Positions 11,690-22,884 of a stretch of DNA of 64,000 nucleotides are shown here, piece after piece (positions within the stretch are counted from its first letter, which is position 1; the number at the start of each line of letters is the position of its first letter). The position numbers and the translations under genes are program-made. A model generated the notes under the pieces. It was not told the DNA's origin. It saw nothing but the letters and a program-made list of their open reading frames with translations, and did no database searches. Source of the stretch: Toxonevra muliebris (lineage: Eukaryota; Arthropoda; Insecta; Diptera; Pallopteridae); contig OY829327.1 in the NCBI GenBank assembly GCA_963691655.1, positions 68,336,079 to 68,400,078 on the forward strand, read 5' to 3'.

Positions 11690-12200
11690 CCCTCTATGCA
11701 GTCAACCATATTCATATTGAAATCTGTGAGAATCATAATAACTATGCTTGCTTAATTGAAGAAGAACTGGAAGCGAAACAGTTCACTTTGGCTGTAAATG
11801 TTGATATTCGACAATGCTAAATTTGATTCGATGTGCTTCGTGGCCAGAAGTTATGGTGTTGAAGGAGTGAATATGATATGGATTTATTTCATGTTAGCCA
11901 GGAGTCTGAAAAGTTGTGGTGAAGATTGCCGAAGAATGTTCCCGGAGAGTGTTCTTTCTACTCTTCTATATTGCTTCTGGCTTGGTTCTCTACTAAATGA
12001 AATGTAAAACCATGGGGTTCGCAACCAAGCTTATACTAATATCGTGAAATGGCTTCTGGGCAATTCTTAGGAGCGATTAGCATTATACAAAATATCTTTG
12101 ACAAATTGTGCGGTTTGCGGAGTCTCTCTGCAAATCCGAGTAAAATAACTTAAGAGGACCTTTTGGTCAAGCGCCCTGGATTTTACGAGTTTTTAAGATT
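11690..12200 (+). pseudogene. LINE RT fragment of the RNase-H (I/R1-like) type
   Basis: In shifting plus frames I see a stretch like the region before RT motif A (LIEEELEAKQFTLAVNVDI, followed by a degenerate FD..), then remains of the palm. The end is GAISIIQNIFDKLCGLRSLS then ANPSKIT, corresponding to the GLSVNPSKT phrase that follows the catalytic YADD box. The YADD box itself is corrupted. Its phrases resemble the LINE fragments at 20.5-21.7, 39.1-40.7 and 52.0-53.2 kb, so it may be the same family in the opposite direction. Confidence 0.55.
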
Positions 12201-12290
12201 TTCTTTTTAAATGAAATAATTAGCAATAGTATTTAAAAAAAAAAAAATTTTGATTTTAAGTAAACTTAAATTGGTGTTACAGTTGCCCTC

Positions 12291-13135
12291 ACGGTTGCAC
12301 CTTATACATTTTATTTTGTACCAATATTAAAAAAAAATGTACCAAATAGGGGAAAAATGTACCAAAATAATAAGTAACATTAATGTGTTATTTTACACGC
12401 CACTGACTCTCGTAGGTAGTAGAATTGTTTATTTTTAATAATTATTTCCTATTTTTTACAACGATTTTCAACAAAAAAAAATCGCAATTTTTGAAAAAAA
12501 ATTTGGAAGTTCGCCATTTTGTTATTTTTTAATCAAAATATTTAAATCTACTACCTGTTAGAATGGCAATCCTACAGAACAATAATCTATCTAAAATTTT
12601 TGTTTAAGATGACTTCAAGCACCAAATCACCCGGGCCCACCCTACAAAATTTTTTTAGGTGCCCACTTCGAACGTAAAAAATACTAAAAAATATCGTAAA
12701 ATAAACATCAAACAATTTGTTTTGTACAATGAAAGATGTCAGTAAGAACATATAATAAAATTGAAATAATTATATATTATTTTGTTACAATAAAAAATTC
12801 CCGAAATAACCGTAAAAATTAGGTCGGAACACAAGAGTTAATAAAAAGTACCACATTAATTGAAATATATTTTGTATTTTTAAAATAGTCTTTGGCCAAC
12901 TAGATATAATGAGACTCTTAACGTCCGACACAAAATTCTTTTGAAAGCATTATATATTATATATATTTAAATTTTACCTTTTTCAACAAAAAATATTTTG
13001 AAAATAAGTTTACAATTCTTAATTATTATAAAAGCCATCTTTGAACGCAGAATATACCAAATTTTAAAAACATGTACCAATGTACCAAACGCAGAAAAAT
13101 GGGAAAAAATGTACCAGTTTTGGTGGCAACCGTGG
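12291..13135. mobile_element. 845-bp hAT-type MITE with 8-bp duplication
   Basis: TTGCCCTC occurs directly outside both ends (12283-12290 and 13136-13143), a perfect 8-bp duplication as made by hAT transposases. The left end reads ACGGTTGCACC and the reverse complement of the right end CCACGGTTGCCACC. Subterminal ATGTACCAA-type repeats recur at both ends (near 12336-12362 and 13071-13114), also a hAT habit. No transposase remains. Confidence 0.75.
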
Positions 13136-13566
13136 TTGCCCTCTTCAGAAGAATGGATCTTGCAGGTGGGACATGTTTTGGATTTTCTACTGATCTAAAC
13201 CAAAAAAAAAAAAATTACGAAAACAGATCGTTTTTTCACTACTTTTTGTATGTAAAAAGTAAGAAGTATTCAACATACAAAGTCTTTTTTAGTTCCTGCT
13301 ATAAGCACTGGTTTACTGAATAATAAAGTAAAATTTGAGACGTATCGGTCGAACAGTTTTTTTTTTTGTGTCCACCGTGCAGAAAAATATAGTTTCGAGA
13401 TAAATGAGTTTAAACTTCAGTCGGCTCTTTTACCTGCTTCTGCGCTCACCTGCTAAATAGGCTGTAGAAGTCGAAATACTGGAAATATTGATACGAAAAT
13501 TTTACAATATATTTTTAAAAGCCTATACTTTTAAAATATAAAAAAAAAAAATCGATTTTTTTTTAA

Positions 13567-13914
13567 TCAAGACCAGGTGGCCTTAAGTGCTTTTTTCGTA
13601 GACACAATCCGGAAGAGATTTAAATCCTGGACCGATAAGAGTGACCCTGCCTTTGTCTCTAGATTTCGTGAAAAACTTATGCAGGGCAGATAGTATTTCA
13701 TGTACTTAAAATTAGAGCTGTACGCTACCATCAGTTGTAGACTGAATTTCCACAGATCCAACAAACCTATTGTCACATACGCTTTTGTGGTAAGCAGACG
13801 TAGAGCCCTGGTTAAGTCTGTTATGTGCGGTTCAAAACTTTTGTATAATTTCAATGCTTCTTTCGGCTTTAAGATGGATTTATTAAACCTAAAGTGTGTA
13901 AATTGACAAAACAA
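13567..13914 (-). CDS. Unrecognised 115-codon open frame
   Basis: I do not recognise this product. The frame has a balanced composition unlike most frames here: it contains HITDLTRALRLLTTKAYVTI, then a hydrophobic GLLDLWKFSLQLMVAYSS segment that might form one membrane helix, then basic stretches. It stays open upstream toward 13990. Start codon choice is arbitrary. It sits between a hAT-type MITE and a foldback MITE and could be an exon, or part of an unlisted mobile element. A 68-codon plus-strand frame overlaps it and is taken as its shadow. Confidence 0.3.
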   Translation of the reverse strand: MFCQFTHFRFNKSILKPKEALKLYKSFEPHITDLTRALRLLTTKAYVTIGLLDLWKFSLQLMVAYSSNFKYMKYYLPCISFSRNLETKAGSLLSVQDLNLFRIVSTKKALKATWS

Positions 13915-14026
13915 TGGAAATTCTATCTTGAACTTTTATTTGTAAGAGCCGTTGGAGACAACCAGGTGGAAAACCCAATCTTAAAGTAAAAAAAAGTTTC
14001 TTATAAGAGGAAGTTCATATTTCTTA

Positions 14027-14190
14027 TATGAGACGTAGAATAGAGAAAAGAGGTTAACGACCAAAAAAAAATCGATTTTCTGGTTTTGACGGAATCTTAT
14101 GGAAAATTTCACGCTCTTTTCGATGGTGCAATCCCAAGATTTTACTATTTTTTTGGTAGTTAACCTCCTTTCGCTATTCTACGTCTCATA
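14027..14190. mobile_element. 164-bp foldback MITE with 44-bp inverted repeats
   Basis: The left arm starts TATGAGACGTAGAATAG and the reverse complement of the right arm starts with the same 17 bases. About 40 of 44 bases match, running through AGGTTAAC to a poly-A. TA lies outside each end, suggesting a Tc1/mariner-like TA duplication. The loop of about 75 bases has no coding. Transcribed, it would form a long hairpin. Confidence 0.8.
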
Positions 14191-14199
14191 TATTGATTA

Positions 14200-16400
14200 A
14201 CACATGTATATCTACGCTTGAGGCTTAGGGGCTAAGAACCAACTCTTCCGACTGCATCTACTTGTGCCCTTCAGACGCTTCTCATTTCCCTAGAAACTAC
14301 ATCGTATTTGTGTGGATTTATTCACATATTCAGACTTTCAAAATCGATCTACTAAATCCTGTCAATTGGCCTATGGGGCAAAATAATAATCAAGCGTCGA
14401 TAAGTGCATATACAATATTATATCCTTGATCTTGAACTTCTCCTCGTTTCCCAAAGTTTAAATACGGAAAGAAAAAGAAGGAAAAAAGTTGTCAGCAAGT
14501 TAAGCTAAATTGTGAACATAATTAATTACCATAGTGTGTGCGCGCCTGTATTGAAGTCACATAGATCGGCGGCACAAGATCGTCGTAATATGATAACAGA
14601 GTAAGTACGAGACTGGATTGCAGTCTAAGACGGATGCAACACAGCAACAAACAAGCTACTACAATTACGTGATGTAGAGTATGTAGGTACCTCTTTATAT
14701 AACGTCAGCTGTAAATTGTGCACAGTGGCGGAAAACAAGCGAGCACGCGCGAATTAACACGCCTGCGTGTGTTAAACAAGTCAAGATGCTAGTTGCCGAT
14801 AATGCAGTGCAATATAGTTGGGGTTAGCTGGCTTAAGTACAACAACGCGGCCACAAACGATAATGATCACATACACACACATACGCACGCACAATATTCA
14901 ACATAGGGACATAATATATTTTACGATGATCGTGAAAATTAAAAGCCGACGGCAAGAATGTTTGAATAAGTACTGATAGGTATATATTAAGGATATTTTA
15001 CTTTATTTTTTGAGATTATTTAACTTTGATTTGAAACACGCAATTTGATTTTTATTTACTTAGAGGAGATTTGATTTTTGATACTCCTTATTTCACTAGA
15101 GTTTCGCTCACATTCGCAACATTAGGACATTAGCATGAGATCACATGCGATCGGCTTATAGCACGCGTTTTTCGTTTGCTTGTATTGTATTGTTTGCTCT
15201 TTTTCACAACACTTAAATATTATTTTTAATCTAGGAAACTAGATCAGGAAATAATACTTTTATTTTTTGTCTCACTTCAATTGATTTTCACTCGCACTCC
15301 AGTGTAGTTTGGCCACACTTTTAGATACGCTATTTATTTTTTCCTTTTTTTGGAATATTTTTTGTCATCACTTGCAAATTTCGCTTTTTCATGCGTGCAT
15401 CCCGTCGCGTTCTTTTGCTAGAAGCGCGTCATCTATTTTCGTTATGTGCAGCAAAATAAAGTGTTTAAAGTTCAGCCAGATCACTCGCTTTAGATCGTAC
15501 GAATCACAGATCGCAAGATCGCGCTTTTTCACGCTAATGCCGGCTTATTGTCGTATGGAGGAAGATCACTCTCTCCGTTGCAAAGTTTCACGCGATACTC
15601 AGCAGCAATGCGAGCAAATTCATACGCTCCATTCACAGTTTCAGTGTTTCAGTTCGGTGTGCTTTTTTTGATCGTAGGCTGATCATCGCCTTAGTTTCGT
15701 TATATATTTCATACTGTTGTTGTGGTTGTTGCTTTTTTTTTTGTTTTGTTCATACGCCAAGTACGTAGTACATATGTACACACAGACATTCATACATAAA
15801 TGGCGTGGAGTATTTGTGTGTAGGCAAATGTCTTCGGTTTGGTCTTCACCTATGTTAAAATGATCATAGTTTCAAACCAATCCACTTCACTTCACTGCGT
15901 TACATTTCCCCCGCAAATTTTCAATTGCTTTTCTTTCATCATTTTTTTTTTGTCGCTGCTATTACTGTTGTTGTTGTTCTTCTGTAATGCTCGTCGCTAA
16001 CCGTTGTTGTCTTCTAGCTCGACCTAAGCTGTCCATATATATATATACTATGTAAGTATGTATGTGTGTACGTATTTCCAGGGGCGTATGTTGTGAGCGT
16101 TTGTCAGCCCCCGTACACTTTCGTGTTGTTGTTTCAGTTTTATTGGATATTGCCTCATACCTTCAGGTAAATGCTTGGGGTTGTGTGGGCTGCGTTTTTC
16201 ATCATTTCATTGCGTTTTGTCTTTTCACTTCGTTCCGTTTCTCTCTCTCTCTCTTTCTGTTGTTGCAGATTCTTTCTGATTTTTTGCAACCTACTCAATT
16301 TTCTTGTTAGCCGAGCAGTGTGTAATTGGTTAAAACTTTGCTATTTTCGTTGTCGTTTTTTATTTCAATTTTGAGAAATGATCATGCTTTGATTTACAAA
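14200..16400. promoter_or_regulatory. Transposon-poor region, possible host regulatory or 5'UTR DNA
   Basis: No transposon phrase or inverted repeat was found here. Base composition is less AT-rich than around it, with CACA runs near 14870, GTT repeats near 15715-15980, and a CT run near 16234-16256. The part 15380-15670 is richer in CG dinucleotides; on the minus strand it has the look of a fly 5'UTR or promoter. No exon, start codon context or splice pair could be proved. The 120-, 82- and 67-codon plus frames are Ser/Phe-rich and taken as chance. Confidence 0.3.
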
Positions 16401-16739
16401 ACCCAACAATACTCTATTATTCCATTTTGATTAAGTTTCAAATCATATTCTTGAAAATGCTCTCCAAAATCAAATTTCGCAACACTGGAGAAAAAAAATG
16501 CAGTTATATTTTACCATTTTTACCGTTATCTGTGTGTTAGTACATCCCACCTTGAAAAATTGTCTAGTTTCTTACGAGGCCTCAACTAGGTTTATCCTAC
16601 CGCTGACGAGGGTCATGGGAAAATTAGAGAAACCCGTTAGTGCCTGGTTGGTAATGTAACCTTTTGCCTCACGAGGCCAATACGTCTAGGCCCTAACAAG
16701 GCGCTGCTGAGCTCTATTCACATTTATATTATAAAAATT

Positions 16740-16975
16740 TATTCAGGATATTTCAAACTGTATTTATCCGGTTTGTATCAAGGCTGACATTTGGTTAGAT
16801 TTACAGTTGTCTGGGGAATGTGAGAGACTTCACTGTTTCATGCCATTACATTATTTTCATATGAGATAGCTTCTTGGGCTATTGGTTATATTTGGAAAAG
16901 CGTACTCCCTGCCCTTGCCGGAAATCGAACCCAGCACGCTGCCACAAGACCATCGGGGCGACGCTCTTAGAAGTG
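16740..16975 (-). mobile_element. tRNA-derived SINE, family 2
   Basis: On the minus strand the head at 16975-16915 reads CCCGATGGTCTTGTGGCAGC, resembling a pol III A box, followed about 10 bases later by GGGTTCGATTTCC, a clear B box. An unrelated AT-rich body follows to about 16740. The head ends near a CG-rich flank. No tRNA cloverleaf with intact acceptor stem is formed. No target duplication was resolved, so the 3' limit is approximate. Confidence 0.55.
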
Positions 16976-17234
16976 TATGTATTCCAAATATCCGTCATTC
17001 TTTACTCCCTCCTATTTTATAGTTGTTTTTAGCCTTCGGCTGGTTTTTTCTTCTGTCATTTGCAATACCAAACTTAGCACATTAGGAATCCCTGCAGAAA
17101 ATGAATGATGCAACACTTTTTCCTCAGTAATTCGGTTTTCTTTAAGTGGCATTGAATCTTGAAAAACACGATCAAAAAATTAAAAAAAAATTAAAATTTA
17201 AAATAATATTCTGGTTCTCTTACTTACTTACTGA

Positions 17235-17492
17235 CTTATGACATGATATAATTTGGCAAACGTAGACTGCCTTCTTTAGATCAACTCTTTTCCAGCAATC
17301 AAGCTTTATCTAGTTTTATGCCGAATCCGAACGGCGAAGTGAAAAGTTTTTCATTGGCAATTTTTACTATTGGAGGTCTGCCATTGCCAGCCAAGAGGTG
17401 ATGTATTTTCAAGTTTTTGAGCTTGCCAAGATTCGAACCTGGGTACTTCTGGGTAGCAGCCCAACACACTTACCACTAGGCTACAGGGACCA
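17235..17492 (-). mobile_element. tRNA-derived SINE, family 3
   Basis: The minus-strand head (17492 downward) reads GTCCCTGTAGCCTAGTGGTA with an A box (TAGCCTAGTGG) and, 30 bases on, the B box GGTTCGAATCTT. The body contains GCCGTTCGGATTCGGCATAA and an ATTGGCA block, clearly related to the body of the SINE at 43437, although the heads differ. This suggests a shared 3' module. The 3' end is approximate. Confidence 0.65.
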
Positions 17493-17744
17493 CAACAGTT
17501 GTTTATGTTTCTCTTTAAAAAATCTTTTTTTTATTAGTTTTTGTTAGCGGCTTTCCAACTAAAACCTCACTAGTTTTCATAATCATTGTTTTCCTCATGA
17601 GGAATTATTTATTATAGTAAACCTAGTCTAGTTTACCCCCGACATAAACCAACCAGGGCCTCCTTTAAACTAGACAAAAACTAAAAGTTTTTCCAAGGGG
17701 GTAATTAAAGTGATTTTTGTGGTGATCGAAGTAAATTGACTTAA

Positions 17745-18260
17745 AAAAATCTCGAAACAAAAGGACCAACGTCTAAAAAATATTTGCAAATTTGTAGATT
17801 CTCGACAGCAGTGACCAAAATCAAGTATCGTTGCTCATTTCGTTAAACAGGGAGAAAGCCGAAGAACTGTTTATAGTACATATATTGACAAACTATAAAA
17901 GCTACCGAAAGAAAACCAGGCTCCGGAAAAACTTGCAGTATAACGGATTCTGCGAAGCGATCTCAGTTGCGAAAATTGACTGAAAGTGTAAAGTGGCTAA
18001 ATCCTACAGGCAGCTTGGGGAAAAGTTTCAATGCGATGGAAAAGTTCAAGAAGTTCAAAAGTATCTACGGTCAATGGGAATACAGAAAAAACTAGAAAAA
18101 GAAAACCAGCTGTCTCAAGCTCAAGAAAAACTTCACAAAATCCGACTTAACAGTTTGGTTAAAAAGGATAAGGAAAGGCTAACAGGAAAAATATTGCACA
18201 GAATGAGACCGATGACATTGGCGGCAATAAAAGAGCTGTAAGCAAAATCTTTAAAAAATC
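17745..18260 (+). pseudogene. Tc1/mariner-type transposase N-terminal relic
   Basis: Plus frames show a DNA-binding region with the phrases RKPGSGKT..ITDSAKRSQL and KLTESVK (17900-17985), then YRQLGEKFQCDGKVQEVQKY then LRSMGIQKK (18005-18090), then QEKLHKIRLNSLVKK (18120-18165). These match, in order, the helix-turn-helix and linker of an insect mariner-like family (GSGRPS.ITDKAK, SYRQLGRKF, KRYLTSMGI). The frame changes at least twice. The DDE/D catalytic part is absent; the element is cut off near 18260. Confidence 0.65.
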
Positions 18261-19755
18261 TTATTGTAACACACAAACACTCAGCAACGTTTACAACCTA
18301 AACTTTTGGATACTTTGTCACCAATTCACGCGAAAAACACACATACCTATAAAGTTTTTAGTTTTGTTGTTAATTTACCTGACAATCAGGTCCTCCACCA
18401 CCATCATCGGTGCTCATTTTGTTTAAAATTTACTAGTTTTTAATTTTCTAGTTTTTTTAATTTCTAATTTACTATTACTTAAAATATAGTTTTATGAAAT
18501 AAAAAGTGCTTATTTTTCCATAAAAGTTTAAAGTTTGTTTAAAAATAATTTGTAAAAGAATAAGAAATTAATCGTGAAAATGAATTTTCAACCTGTGCCA
18601 TCATAAATCACATTTATACCACTAATATGAAAGATACTTATTTAGATATATAAATACACATTCTATAAAAACCTTCATGACCATGCCTGTTAGCGCTAAC
18701 AACGATGGATACACGCTGGTACTCATGTAAGTTCAAGTAAAAACCTTTTTTCGATATATATATAGTAAATACTTTTAATAATTGGTTGCCAAAAATACTA
18801 TTGAATTTTGTATAAATATGAACCTATAGGACGTAATTACTTATTCCTAAAACTAAGCTAAACGTAAACTTTAAATTAAACATCGAATCGATCGCGCCTT
18901 TGATTATCGCAAAATTTCTCTTAAATGGAATAATGTTAAAATGTATTATATTGTAAAATTTTAGTCTCTCTCAAATAATGTTTAAGATCATGCGAATAAC
19001 TGTAACATAATCTCATAATGAATAAAGAGTAGTTACGCCAACATAGCGAATTTGTTGTTGGACCGTTAGATGGAGATGGTTGGGCTGGAGAGAGTAACTC
19101 TGCTCTGATGGTTGGGAAAGGGAGAGTAGACGAAGCAATAACAGCTGCGCTTCTACTTTTAGTACACTTGGACTTAATCATTTTGCTACATTATTTAAAT
19201 CTAAATACCTAAGTTGACTATTTTTCTTCTTTTAATTTCCTCTCTTATTTTCTGGCAAAACCTATAGTGCATGAAAACTTTGTGTAGATAGCTCTTATGT
19301 GCAATAGTTGACTAACAAGAATCCACCCTCCGGCGAGTAAAGTCCTGGTTAAAGCAAGCATGCACACACGTTACGTCAACCAGCATAAGGCAAGGTCTAT
19401 TACAAATTCCACGAAGCGAATATAAAAACGTAAATAAAATGGTACATTACGTGATTTGATGTCTCACCTAGAAGCATTATCAGCGCAATTTTTGCAGCAC
19501 AGCTATGTAAAACGTTCAGCAAATACGGCAATGCGAGAATTTCGAATAGTCATCAGTTCAGCGATGAATTGATTTTGCTGAGAATTTTGTGTGTAAAACG
19601 GAAGACGAGGTGCAAAATGGTTCGCGATATAGCATCGGCATGCCAGATTCCTTGATAGAAAAATTGTAACTTTCATTATATGAAAGTAAAATTAGAACAA
19701 TTCAAACATTCGATTATGAAGAAAAAGAATTAACTTTAAATTATTAGGCTCAAGA
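18261..19755. other. Non-coding stretch
   Basis: AT-rich DNA with no transposon phrase that I recognise. The palindromic TTAGCGCTAA lies near 18690. The 81-codon minus frame at 18936-19181 is Ser/Pro-rich without a motif. I see no gene. Confidence 0.55.
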
Positions 19756-19759
19756 AATT

Positions 19760-20500
19760 AAAATTAAATAAAAGTCACTGATTGTCAGGCTGCTATAAAA
19801 TCTCGTCAGTATTTTGCTAATAACTCTATAGCAGCCCTACAATTCAGATCGTCTCGGAATGAGACGGCCACGGTATTCAATCTGCACCTCACTTGGGTGC
19901 CTAAGCATAGCGGCGTTGAGGGAAACAATAAAGCCTGGAACAGAATGTGAAGTGTGAAGGACGCAGCTGATGCACAAAATGTAGCGCACCAAACAATGAA
20001 GCGCGGCAAAGAAAAATGTGAACAGAATGTGCACCTCCGAAGCTCATGTTTATTGTAGTTGGAAACCCGCACAATCAAAGTGCTTTAAATTGTAAACCAA
20101 TTGTTTTTACAAATTCTATAAATAACTCAGTGCATTCTTCTAGTTTTTTATTTTGACAATTAGCTGTTATGCTTGAAGCACGACAAACTTAAGAAGTTCT
20201 TAATTTGCGCTTCAGCGACAGCGACAACTTCGCATTGTGTTTGATTACAATAAAAATGTATACATTTTACTTTTGACAGATTGTTATTTACTTCACGCTT
20301 CACATTCTGTTCCTCACTTAAGGCTGGTGATCTTGCGAGACTTGGCACAACTCTCAGCAGATCATGCATCACTGGAAATGCCACATGTAAACTTCTTATT
20401 AAAAATCACCATTCACACACCATACTTAGAAGCGTTTTGGATTGCCTCAGTTCCGGAAGATTATTAAAGAGTTCTTGCCTCTTGTTTTTCTCTTCCTGCC
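19760..20500 (+). pseudogene. LINE RNase H domain fragment, split by a MITE
   Basis: The first part (19775-19936) reads DCQAAIKSRQYFANNS ... LTWVPKHSGVEGN, matching the RNase H D(S/C)QAA and WVPGHSGVEGNE motifs of I-clade-type LINEs. The frame resumes after 20313 as KAGDLARLGTT, which is what follows GVEGN in this domain. The interruption is exactly the 377-bp element at 19937-20313. Downstream sequence is too worn to place. Its 3' end faces the 3' end of the minus-strand LINE at 20505. Confidence 0.65.
19937..20313. mobile_element. 377-bp MITE inside a LINE RNase H domain
   Basis: GGAACAGAATGTGAAG at the left is matched exactly by the reverse complement of the right end, and the inverted repeat extends to about 23 bases with one mismatch. 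Flanks AATAAAGCCT and TTAAGGCT look like a worn duplication of the interrupted site. There is no coding. It interrupts the GVEGN-KAGDLAR segment of the LINE. Confidence 0.7.
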
Positions 20501-20504
20501 TGAG

Positions 20505-21660
20505 TACTCCCTGATTACGCTATCTCCTATCCCACAGAAGGGTTCAGGAAACACGAAAGTGGTCGCTGCTCCCTAGCAAGCTCGTCTGCCTGTTCATTGC
20601 CGAGGGACCCAACATAGAGCGACTTTATTGCCCTTGTTAAGTTGATTGAGCTTGCTCAAACAATCCCACACCAGTTTAGAGGTGATCTCAGAAGAGCATA
20701 ATGCTCGAATGGCTGCCTGGCTATCCGACAATGTAGCGATATCTTGCCGTTTGCACTTCCTATCCAGGTTAAATTGCACACATATATCGATTGCGTGAAT
20801 TTCAGCTTGAAAGATGCTAGGATACTTCCCCATCGGCTCAGAGTGTTTGATTCTTGGCCCAAATACTCCTGCCCCAGTTCCATCCTTGGTTTTTGACCCA
20901 TCTGTATACCACTTAATCGTGTGTTCTTTGAGTGTGTAGTTATGTTCTACACTCTCCCATTCATTCTTACTACTAAGTTTTGCAACAAAATGTTTCTCAA
21001 AACTATACTGTTTGTCCATTCTGTCCTGGGGACAAGATATAGTCCAAGATATAGTTGTCTTTCGCCGGGTTATCTCGGTTTTCAGGCCCTATAGATCGCC
21101 CCGTTAACCTTTTATTTCTTGTTGCTCTTACGATTGCTGCCTTGGAGGTACCCTCTATCACGAGGTGTAATGGAGTGAGCTCCAATAGTACCTCCAGTGC
21201 AGTAGTCGGACATGTTCTCATCGCTTCCGTTATACAGATACATGCCAACCTTTGAACTTTTCCTAACTTAGCTTTCGCTGTTTTTAGTTGGATTCTCCTT
21301 GCCCATGCTAATGCTCCATATGTAATGATTGGCCTTGCCATCATTGTGTACATACAGCGCAGTACACTTGGTTTACATCCCCAAGTTTTCCCTGCTAGCC
21401 CTCTGCATACCATTAGAGCGCTAGTGGCTTTACTAGTCACTGCCTCAACATACGATTTCCATGTGAGTTTACTATCTAAAACTAAGCCCAGATACTTTAC
21501 CTCTTGCTTTTGTTCAATAACCTCCCCAGCTAGTGATATCGATTTCTAGCGCGGGAGTGATCTTTTTCTAAAAAATAGAACTATAGTGGTCTTTGCAGGG
21601 TTAATATTTAGCCCTACCGACCTGCACCATCTCCTAGTTTTTACCGATTTAGATTTTTTA
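20505..21660 (-). pseudogene. LINE ORF2 3' half: RT thumb plus RNase H
   Basis: From 21660 down, minus frames give NPAKTTIVLFFRKRSL (after the catalytic YADD, which is missing), then VKYLGLVLDSKLTW, TSKATSALMVCRGLAGKTWG, a conserved RPIITYGALAW segment, and QRLACICITEAMRTCPTTAL. The RNase H domain follows: YTDGSKTKDGTGAGVFGP (first catalytic Asp), FQAEIHAI (Glu), LSDSQAAI (Asp), then CWVPRQ and, after a frame break, GNEQADELARE. RT-RNase H order fits I/LOA/R1-like LINEs. Two long open frames (145 and 141 codons) remain, making this one of the better preserved pieces. The 5' part is truncated. Confidence 0.8.
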
Positions 21661-22880
21661 TTTTTAAACTTCTTGCAATATTGCAGGTAATATCTGGCGC
21701 AATGTTTAATGTCTTGAGGGATCCTCTACGGAAACGTTTTTCCCAGTTCTCACAGGAAGTTTTAAACTTACTATTTGCTACCTAAATTAAATCTGATAGA
21801 AATATTACAGCATTATGAAATCAACGATGTAAAAAAATCTTCGGCCTACGAAAAGAATTGCACCAGCACATACCATATAGCTTATGTATGTACATAAATT
21901 AGTAAACTTAAAATGCTAAATGTACATTTGCATTTGTACTTAATTTCCGCATGCCATATCCACTTCTGAATTTTTGTTAAACCCACAATTTAAAATCAAA
22001 ACATATTCCTTTGGACAATACGCTAATAGTTAAAATATACTCTTAAGTATTTATATGAACTTGCTTCCTCCTTCACCTCTTTGCAGTAGAAGTGGAATGG
22101 AATTAATGCCATTGAAATTTTAGTAAAGTTTGCTGTATGTATGTATGACAAACGTTGATATAATATCACAAAGTAAAAGCTTCTTCGAAAAAGCTTTTTC
22201 TCTTTAAAAAAAAGAAGAAAAACAAACAGAATACAGAAGTAATTGTGCGCACCCACGATACCACGATGGAAGTCAGTGTCACGTGGGTAGTTTCATTGAT
22301 AAATTTACGTTTCGTAGTGTACATGTACATGTATAGCGTATGATTTTACTTATTTCTTTGATTTTCTATGCTGGCAATGCTGTTATGATTGTTGATGTTG
22401 ATGTTATTGTTGCTGTTGTAACAGAGATTAACTGCAAATTGAATTGAAAAGATTTGCAGCTGTGCGTTTTGAGATTTCTAGAATGTTTCAGCTTTGCATA
22501 CAAACAAGAAACAAGAAAGGATATGTGGGTGGATCATCACAATTTTTCAGTTACATAAAAAGAGTAACACATAAAGAATGGAAACTCTCTCGAATGTTGG
22601 GTTAAGGTGGAAAGAAACGCGTAAACGCTTGTGTATTTTATGTAAATATGTATACATCGCTAGTTTTCTGCTTCAAGACTGTAATAAGTAAAAAAAAAGT
22701 AGAATATAGCGACACAGACTCTTCTTACCAGGAGAGTTCATAAAATACCGTTATAATTTTTTTGCACAAGATGTTGAAGATTTATTATTTAAACCGTTAT
22801 TTCCTCATAATTAACTCAAATTTTTCTTTGGGAGATCCAATTTAAATTTGGGTGGCGCACTGTGTAGTTCCATTAAATCT
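21661..22880. other. Non-coding stretch
   Basis: AT-rich DNA with a GATGTT/GTTGCTGTTG microsatellite-like patch near 22385-22420 and a palindromic TGTACATGTACATGTA near 22318-22334. No gene or transposon phrase is visible. The 77-codon minus frame (22023-22256) is Phe/Lys-rich without motif. Confidence 0.55.
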
Positions 22881-22884
22881 CCTA

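Larger units (their letters stand above)
16546..17701. mobile_element. Probable 1.2-kb inverted-repeat element hosting SINEs
   Basis: The left end CCACCTTGAAAAATTGTCTAG and the reverse complement of the right end (CCCCCTTGGAAAAAC ... TGTCTAGTTT ... GAGGCC) share diverged blocks over about 90 bases, including CTAGTTT and GAGGCC. The match is gapped and no target duplication was identified. Two tRNA-derived SINEs lie between the arms, so much of the interior was added later. Confidence 0.35.

Noticed and set aside
15309..15671. 120-codon plus frame in the transposon-poor island
   Set aside because: Ser/Phe/Cys-rich without domain signs; the island looks more like regulatory or untranslated DNA than coding.
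16910..16975. tRNA gene on the minus strand
   Set aside because: The B box is good, but the A box is poor and the cloverleaf cannot be closed; treated as a SINE head.
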